Positions 56,984 through 64,000 of a stretch of 64,000 bases of DNA are shown piece after piece (position 1 is the stretch's first letter; each line of letters begins with the position of its first letter). The position numbers and the translations under genes were made by a program. The notes below the pieces were generated by a model that saw nothing but the letters and a program-made list of their open reading frames with translations, did not search any database and had not been told where the DNA came from. Origin of the DNA: Actinomyces bovis (GTDB lineage Bacteria; Actinomycetota; Actinomycetes; Actinomycetales; Actinomycetaceae); assembly GCF_900444995.1 (NCBI RefSeq), contig NZ_UAPQ01000006.1, positions 1 to 64,000 of the forward strand, written 5' to 3'.

Positions 56984-57108
56984 GGGAGACCTCCGGGGGA
57001 GTGTTATTAGCACAACGCTAACCTGGGAACAGCCCCGCATGCGGCGGGCTGCGGCGCTACTGCGGGAGACATTCGCCACCGGATTGCCCGGCCCATACAC
57101 TCCCGCAT

Positions 57109-60100
57109 GTGCGTCTGACCGCCCTACTTCCCCTGCTGCTAGAAGACCCAGAGGTCTCCTCTCTGCTCGCTGCCTCCGCCCGCCCAGCCCGCACAGACCG
57201 GGCCGTGGTGGTTGCGCCGGGGGCCCGGCCGGCTGTCTTGGCGGCTATGGCCCTTGGCAGCGACGGCGTCGCCCAGCTCGCCAGTGAGGCGGGCAGCGGT
57301 CAGCAGACAACCGCCGATGGCACTCCCTTGCTCGTGGTCACTGCCACCGGCCGGGAGGCGGAGGAACTCGCCGCCGCCCTGAGCTGCTACCTGCCGCAGC
57401 GTGACATCGCTGTCTTTCCCGCCTGGGAGACCCTGCCCCACGAGCGCCTCTCTCCCCGTGCCGACACCGTGGCCACCCGCCTGGCCGTGCTGCGGCGCCT
57501 AGCTCACCCGGAGGAAGCCCCACAGCCCGCAGACAACGCCACTGCCCCTTCCACTGCTGACTGCGGCCCCATCCGTGTGCTAGTGGTCCCCGTGCGCGCC
57601 CTGCTGGCCCCCATCATCGCGGGCCTGGGAGAGCTCGAACCCATCTACTTGGCCCCCGGGGTGGCCACCAGCCTGGAAGAAACCACCCGCCGCCTAGCCG
57701 AAGCTGCCTACACCCGCGTGGACATGGTGGAAAGTCGCGGCGAGTTCGCGGTGCGCGGTGGCATCCTGGACCTCTTCCCACCCACCAGTCGCCGCCCAGT
57801 CCGAGTGGACTTCTTTGGTGATGAAATCGAGGAGGTCTCCTCCTTCTCCGTCACCGACCAGCGCAGCATCGAGCCGCTGCCCTCCGTCACCGCCACCGCC
57901 TGCCGCGAACTGCGCCTTAGCGACGCCGTGCGCCAGCGTGCCGCCAAGCTAGCCAAGCAGGTGCCCGGCGCCGCCGATATGCTGGAGAAAATTGCCCAAG
58001 GGCAGAGCGTGGAGGGCATGGAATCTCTGGCCCCAGTGCTCGTGGACCAAATGGTGCCGCTGCTAGACCTGGTGGGGGAGCGGCTCGTGGTACTCAGCGA
58101 GCCTGAGCGCGTGCGCAAACGCGCAGAAGACCTTGTAGCCACCACCAAGGAGTTTCTGGCCGCCGCCTGGACCAGTGCCGCCAGCGGCGGCCAAGCCCCC
58201 GTGGATCTCTCCGCCGCCGCCTTTGCCCACCTGGCAGAAGCCCGCGCCCTCGCCCTGTCCACCAACCGTGGCTGGTGGGCCTTCACCGCCCTAAAAGCCT
58301 CCCCGGAGATGACCGAACTGCCCCTGCGCGACCCCACCTCCTACCGGGGTCGCTTAGAGGAGGCCGTGCAGGACCTAGGCAGACTCGCCCGCGAAGGCTG
58401 GAGTGTGGTGGTGGCCACCGACGGCCCCGGCCCAGGCCGCCGCATGGCGCAGCTGCTTGGCGAAGGCGAGGTGCCTGCCCGCATCGTCACTGAGCTGACC
58501 GAACCCGCCCAGCTGCGCGGAACCAGCAGTCTTGACGGCCACCGCGGCGACGCCGCCCCAAATGCTTCCGACGGCGTCGTCCGTGTCACCCAAGCCACCG
58601 CCGGGCACGGCTTCATAGCCCCCGGCGCCCACCTGGCCCTCTTAGCTGAGTCAGACCTGACCGGCCGAGCCGCCACCAGTCCCCGCGAACGCAAATCCAT
58701 GCCTGCGCGTCGCTCCCGCAAGAGCGTGGATCCCCTGTCCCTGCGCCCTGGCGACCTAGTGGTCCACGCCCAGCACGGCGTCGGCCGCTTCCTGGAACTA
58801 ATGCGCCGCTCCGTGGGCTCCGCCAACTCCACCGCCAGCCGCGAATACCTGGTCATTGAATACGCCCCCTCCAAACGCGGTCAGCCCGGCGATCGACTGC
58901 TGGTCCCAACCGACTCCCTAGAGCAGGTCAGCAAATACGTGGGTGGGGAAGCTCCCGCCCTGAACAAAATGGGGGGCGCGGACTGGCAGAAAACCAAGTC
59001 CAAAGCCCGCAAGGCCGTTAGGGAGATTGCCGCTGAGCTGGTGCGCCTCTATGCGGCTCGCTCCGCTGCCACCGGCCATGCCTTCAGCCCTGACACTCCC
59101 TGGCAAGCCGAATTGGAGGAGGCCTTCCCCTACACGGAGACCCCCGACCAGCTGGCCACCATTGAAGACGTCAAACAGGACATGGAATCCACCAAGCCGA
59201 TGGACCGCCTTATCTGCGGAGACGTCGGCTACGGCAAGACTGAGATTGCTGTGCGCGCCGCCTTTAAAGCAGTGCAGGACGGCAAGCAGGTGGCCGTGCT
59301 GGTGCCCACCACCCTGCTGGTGAGTCAGCATGCGGAGACCTTCTCGGAACGCTACGCCGGGTTCCCTGTGCGCGTGGCCCAGCTCTCTCGCTTCCAGACT
59401 GCCAAGGAATCCCAGGAGGTGCTGGAAGGCTTAGTCAAAGGCAGCATCGACGTGGTCGTTGGCACACACCGCCTTATCACCGGGCAGGTGCGCTTCAAAG
59501 ACCTGGGCCTGGTGGTCATCGATGAGGAGCAACGCTTCGGCGTGGAGCACAAGGAAACTCTCAAAGCCCTGCGCACTGACGTGGATGTGCTCTCCATGTC
59601 CGCCACCCCCATCCCCCGCACCCTGGAGATGGCGGTGACCGGCCTGCGCGAGATGTCTACCCTGGCCACCCCGCCGGAGGACCGCCACCCCATCCTCACC
59701 TACGTGGGCGCCTACGAAGCCAAACAGGTGGGCGCCGCCATCCGCCGCGAACTGCTGCGTGACGGCCAGGTGTTCTTCGTCCACAACAAGGTGGAGGATA
59801 TCGACGCCGTCGCCGCGCGCTTGGCTGAGCAGGTCCCCGAGGCGCGCATCGCCACCGCCCACGGGCAGATGAATGAGGGACAGCTGGAACGCGTAATCGA
59901 CGACTTCTGGCACAAAGAGATCGACGTGCTGGTCTGCACCACCATTGTGGAGACCGGCCTGGATGTCTCCAACGCCAACACCCTGATTGTGGATCGCGCC
60001 GACCGCATGGGCCTGAGTCAGCTTCACCAGTTGCGCGGCCGGGTGGGGCGAGGCCGCGAGCGCGCCTACGCCTACTTCCTCTTCCCCGCTGACCGGCCCC

Positions 60101-60879
60101 TCACAGAGACCGCTTTGGAGCGCCTGCGCACCATTGCCACCAACACGGACCTGGGCGCCGGAATGCAGGTGGCGATGAAGGACTTGGAGATTCGGGGCGC
60201 TGGCAGCCTCCTGGGTGGGGAACAGTCCGGGCATATCGCTGGGGTGGGCTTTGACCTGTACGTCCGCATGGTGGCGGAGGCGGTGACTGCCTACAAGCAG
60301 GCCCTGCGCGTGGGTGCCAATTCTGAGGGGGATGACGACGCCGCCTTGGCGGTCGGGCGTGCTGAGGCAGGGATTGATGAGGAACTGCGCGTTGAACTGC
60401 CGGTGGATGCCACCATCCCCGAGGACTATGTGCCCCACGAGCGCCTGCGTCTGGAGGCCTACACCAAGTTCGCTGCCGCTCGCAGCGAGGCCGATGTGGC
60501 CGATGTGCTTGAGGAACTCACTGACCGCTACGGGCCGGTGCCGGAGGCGGTTTCCCGACTGGCTGCCCTGGCGCGCCTGCGGGCGCTTGCGGCCAGCTTG
60601 GGGGTTCGCGAGATTGTCGCCCAGGGGCGCTCCGTGCGCTTCGCGCCAGTGACGCTGGCTGAGTCTGCTCGCATGCGTGCCACCCGCCTGTACCCGGGGA
60701 CCGTGCTCAAGCCCGCTACTCGGACCATTGTGGTGCCGGCCCCGGGTTCGGCCCGGATGGGTGGGGGAGCCGTGGAGGGGGAGGAGTTGCTGCGATGGGC
60801 TGAGGTGCTGCTGCGGGCAGTTGTGGCTGGGGAAGCGGACTATGAGTTGGAGGCCACCAAATACCGCAAGCGGCGCTGA
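57109..60879 (+). CDS. mfd: Transcription-repair coupling factor
   Basis: 1256-aa ATP-dependent translocase that removes stalled RNA polymerase from DNA lesions and recruits UvrA. UvrB-like N-terminal region (VMVESRGEFAVRGGILDLF-type segment near residue 205), then the RNA-polymerase-interacting CarD-like domain near residue 545 (LRPGDLVVHAQHGVGRFLEL). Helicase motifs follow: ICGDVGYGKTE, DEEQRFGVEHKE, MSATPIPRTLEMA, TTIVETGLDVSNANT and LRGRVGRGRERAYAYF. The C-terminal TRCF domain is near 1080-1180. Length slightly above average. Start at GTG 57109, divergent from Wzz-like. Same chromosomal position as Rv1020; the mazG gene that follows in M. tuberculosis is absent here. Confidence 0.97.
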   Translation: MRLTALLPLLLEDPEVSSLLAASARPARTDRAVVVAPGARPAVLAAMALGSDGVAQLASEAGSGQQTTADGTPLLVVTATGREAEELAAALSCYLPQRDIAVFPAWETLPHERLSPRADTVATRLAVLRRLAHPEEAPQPADNATAPSTADCGPIRVLVVPVRALLAPIIAGLGELEPIYLAPGVATSLEETTRRLAEAAYTRVDMVESRGEFAVRGGILDLFPPTSRRPVRVDFFGDEIEEVSSFSVTDQRSIEPLPSVTATACRELRLSDAVRQRAAKLAKQVPGAADMLEKIAQGQSVEGMESLAPVLVDQMVPLLDLVGERLVVLSEPERVRKRAEDLVATTKEFLAAAWTSAASGGQAPVDLSAAAFAHLAEARALALSTNRGWWAFTALKASPEMTELPLRDPTSYRGRLEEAVQDLGRLAREGWSVVVATDGPGPGRRMAQLLGEGEVPARIVTELTEPAQLRGTSSLDGHRGDAAPNASDGVVRVTQATAGHGFIAPGAHLALLAESDLTGRAATSPRERKSMPARRSRKSVDPLSLRPGDLVVHAQHGVGRFLELMRRSVGSANSTASREYLVIEYAPSKRGQPGDRLLVPTDSLEQVSKYVGGEAPALNKMGGADWQKTKSKARKAVREIAAELVRLYAARSAATGHAFSPDTPWQAELEEAFPYTETPDQLATIEDVKQDMESTKPMDRLICGDVGYGKTEIAVRAAFKAVQDGKQVAVLVPTTLLVSQHAETFSERYAGFPVRVAQLSRFQTAKESQEVLEGLVKGSIDVVVGTHRLITGQVRFKDLGLVVIDEEQRFGVEHKETLKALRTDVDVLSMSATPIPRTLEMAVTGLREMSTLATPPEDRHPILTYVGAYEAKQVGAAIRRELLRDGQVFFVHNKVEDIDAVAARLAEQVPEARIATAHGQMNEGQLERVIDDFWHKEIDVLVCTTIVETGLDVSNANTLIVDRADRMGLSQLHQLRGRVGRGRERAYAYFLFPADRPLTETALERLRTIATNTDLGAGMQVAMKDLEIRGAGSLLGGEQSGHIAGVGFDLYVRMVAEAVTAYKQALRVGANSEGDDDAALAVGRAEAGIDEELRVELPVDATIPEDYVPHERLRLEAYTKFAAARSEADVADVLEELTDRYGPVPEAVSRLAALARLRALAASLGVREIVAQGRSVRFAPVTLAESARMRATRLYPGTVLKPATRTIVVPAPGSARMGGGAVEGEELLRWAEVLLRAVVAGEADYELEATKYRKRR

Positions 60880-61075
60880 GGGCAGTGGCAGGCTCGCTGG
60901 GGGTTGTGCTGGCGTGAATTGGCCTGAGGTGGCCTGAACTAGCCATAGCTTGGGTGCCCTGACTGGCAGGGCTTGCGTGCCGCGATAGCATATCTGGCAG
61001 CCAATGTCGCCCGTGGGTGGCAGAAAACCACCGAGCCTGACACGCCGCCCAAAGGCGGAGCCCAGAGGAGAAAAA

Positions 61076-61645
61076 GTGATCTCTCGATCCGCCCAAACCT
61101 CGCTTTCGCGGGTGATCCGACCCGCCGGGGCCATTCTGACAGCCCTGGCCCTCCTGGGAGGCTGCGGCATTCACCCTGGCGTGGCAGCTGTTGAGTCTTT
61201 TACGGACTCCAGTGGTCAGCCGATCTCTCTGGCAGTGGGTGAGCAAGATATTTCCGACGCCGTCACGGAGCTCTCGGCACTGCAGATGGACCGGAACGTG
61301 GTGCTCAGCTTCCTGCTTGACCGTCCGGTGCTGGAGGACGTGATGAAGTCTGAGGGCGTGACCATCTCCGAGGAGGAGGCCACGACTTTCACTAAGAACC
61401 TCTTTGATTCTGTGGGACAGCACGTTCCTAAGCTCTCCGTGTCCGCAAAGCAGGTGATGCAGCAGTTGGCCCTGGCAGATAGGTTCAAGACGCTGGAGCC
61501 TGAGCAGATGCAGCGGGTTAGGGCCAAGTTCCAGGAGGTGCGGCTGCATTCCAAGCACGAGATCTCGCCGCGTTACACCGAGCGTCCTTGGATTGTGATG
61601 ACTCCGCAGGGGGCTGGCCAGCAGCTGCCACAGCGCGGGAACTGA
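61076..61645 (+). CDS. Lipoprotein with SurA N-terminal-like helical domain
   Basis: 189-aa lipoprotein. Signal peptide ends in the lipobox ALLGGC. The mature ~150 residues are largely helical and resemble the SurA-N / peptidyl-prolyl-isomerase-associated N-terminal fold, without a parvulin PPIase domain. GTG 61076 is chosen for GAGGAG 5 nt upstream; a frame to 61004 has no site. It lies between mfd and eno, the position occupied by LpqU in mycobacteria, but I see no clear sequence evidence that it is LpqU. Probably surface-located and chaperone-like (inference). Confidence 0.85.
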   Translation: MISRSAQTSLSRVIRPAGAILTALALLGGCGIHPGVAAVESFTDSSGQPISLAVGEQDISDAVTELSALQMDRNVVLSFLLDRPVLEDVMKSEGVTISEEEATTFTKNLFDSVGQHVPKLSVSAKQVMQQLALADRFKTLEPEQMQRVRAKFQEVRLHSKHEISPRYTERPWIVMTPQGAGQQLPQRGN

Positions 61646-61762
61646 GGCTGATTTGGTGGCAGAAACGTCCCGGCTTGTCCTCGCTCGCCCGTGGTGAACA
61701 CTGCCCAGGGACCATGGCCCTCGTGGCATTGGCGCAGTGCCGGTAGGCTTGGACCGCAATAG

Positions 61763-63073
<1,311 letters not shown>

Positions 63074-63125
63074 GCCCAAAAGCAACTGTGAAGCCGTAGC
63101 GTTGAGCTGCTGATTCACAGCCTGG

Positions 63126-63167
63126 ACCGGCCGGTCCCCGCCAAGTGCGAGGACCGGCCGGTTTCTT
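63126..63167 (+). terminator. Enolase terminator
   Basis: 12-bp stem ACCGGCCGGTCC (63126-63137) and GGACCGGCCGGT (63151-63162), 13-nt loop, followed by TTTCTTA. It lies about 50 nt after the eno stop. Confidence 0.85.
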
Positions 63168-63253
63168 ATGCGCCCCCTCGCGTCACCAGCCCCACAAGAC
63201 GACGCGCCCAAGCAGCTGATGCAGGCAACCTTGAGGTGAGGCAGTATCGACCC

Positions 63254-63976
63254 ATGAGCCCCCGCCGCCCAGCACCAGCCCGCCCCGGCAACCGCCCGGG
63301 AGCAGGCCGTCGTGCCTCCGGCGCCAAGGCCACTCCCACAGTCAAACCGGCCCGCCGTGAAACCGCCTCCCGGCTGAACAGCACCGCGCCCAAGCAAGAG
63401 ACCACGCCCCCTGCCATCAAGACCACCAAGGACCCCGGGCGGTCATCGCGCTGGCAAATCGGCGGAGATAAGGGCTTCTCCATCTCATACGGTTTATTGG
63501 CCATAGTGGCCGTTTTGACCTTTGCCATCGTGTTCGCGGGGCCCGCCGCGCGTCAGTTCTTGGTCCATCGCGCTGAGTTAGCCGACGCCAAGCGACAGCT
63601 CGCTCAGGCTCAGGCCACCCAGGCGGCCCTGCAGCAGGAACTCGCCAGGTGGGACGACGACGCCTACGCCCGCTCCCAAGCTCGGGAGCGGCTGGGCTAC
63701 GTGATGCCAGGGGAAACCAGCTACGTCGTCGTGGGGGCAGAAGAACTGGAGACCAAGCAGAAGCCTGGCGCTGCCACCGTCCCTAGCCAGATGGCTAGCC
63801 CCTGGTACCAGACCCTCACTGAATCTGTGCGCTTGGCCGCCCGTCCCCAACCCACAGCCAGCCCAAGGACCACCCCCAGCTCAGGCCCCAGCGGCACGCC
63901 CACGACGCCCACCGCACCAAGCACCACTGCTACAGAGGCCCCCACACCAGCCCCAAACCCTCAGGAGACGCCGTGA
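63254..63976 (+). CDS. FtsB/DivIC-family septum formation protein
   Basis: About 240 aa. A basic Pro/Ala/Arg-rich cytoplasmic N-terminus of about 70 residues, one membrane helix (YGLLAIVAVLTFAIVFAG), a short coiled coil (HRAELADAKRQLAQAQATQA), then the family hallmark RERLGYVMPGETSYVVV. The C-terminal ~70 residues are Pro/Ser/Thr-rich and extracytoplasmic, a likely mannosylation target of the mannosyltransferase at 1774 (inference). Start: ATG 63254 is used; GTG 63236 is an alternative. It follows eno as Rv1024 follows Rv1023. The stop overlaps the next gene as GTGA. Confidence 0.9.
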   Translation: MSPRRPAPARPGNRPGAGRRASGAKATPTVKPARRETASRLNSTAPKQETTPPAIKTTKDPGRSSRWQIGGDKGFSISYGLLAIVAVLTFAIVFAGPAARQFLVHRAELADAKRQLAQAQATQAALQQELARWDDDAYARSQARERLGYVMPGETSYVVVGAEELETKQKPGAATVPSQMASPWYQTLTESVRLAARPQPTASPRTTPSSGPSGTPTTPTAPSTTATEAPTPAPNPQETP

Positions 63977-64000
63977 CCGCCACCCCGGGCCCCGACACCA
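63973..64000 (+). CDS. Start of a further gene, cut by the window edge
   Basis: Only the first nine codons are present (GTG start, overlapping the previous stop as GTGA; AGGAG at 63963-63967). By analogy with M. tuberculosis the next gene would encode a DUF501 protein, but nothing in these codons can confirm it. Confidence 0.5.

Overview
The window is high-GC DNA from an actinobacterium. It is most likely a member of the Actinomycetaceae (Actinomyces/Schaalia type); this is inferred from gene content and order, since no 16S gene is present. It opens inside a 23S rRNA gene followed by 5S rRNA. It then follows a gene order I know from Mycobacterium tuberculosis Rv1002c-Rv1024: protein mannosyltransferase, rsmI, metG, tatD, rpfB-like genes, rsmA/ksgA, ispE, a TetR regulator, glmU/prs, mfd, a small lipoprotein, eno and ftsB/divIC. 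This conserved housekeeping backbone is interrupted by two large accessory blocks.

Region 1 (1-17 kb): the rRNA operon end, the mannosyltransferase and rsmI, two divergent paralogous small membrane proteins, metG and tatD, a tandem array of three secreted G5-domain muralytic proteins of the resuscitation-promoting type, then rsmA-ispE-ABC-F as an overlapping operon.

Region 2 (17.2-35.1 kb) is a Ser/Thr-kinase/FHA/giant-adhesin locus. A rightward arm carries a stand-alone copy of an unrecognised ~150-aa domain, then the same domain fused to a long acidic linker, a zinc ribbon and an FHA domain, then a transmembrane kinase with an extracellular fibronectin-like tail. A leftward operon meets it head-on at a bidirectional terminator. 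It encodes a 2001-aa secreted Ig-like/fibronectin protein, a MoxR AAA+ ATPase, a DUF58 protein, a TgpA-like membrane protein whose transglutaminase triad is destroyed, and an RDD-membrane/FHA protein. The set looks like one phospho-signalling and envelope-assembly system. No PP2C phosphatase is present.

Region 3 (35.2-40.3 kb): TetR, a Tat-exported protein with a divergent glycerophosphodiester phosphodiesterase, tRNA-Gln(TTG), a GlmU lacking most of its acetyltransferase domain, and prs.

Region 4 (40.5-57 kb) is a surface polysaccharide locus: a large LuxR-type regulator with a degenerate P-loop, a TagD-like nucleotidyltransferase, an initiating sugar transferase, a flippase, three glycosyltransferases, a lipoprotein, a large secreted propeller/LamG/PKD protein, an O-antigen-ligase-like polymerase and a Wzz-like chain-length protein. 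Backbone genes mfd, lipoprotein, eno and ftsB close the window, with the first codons of one further gene at the edge.
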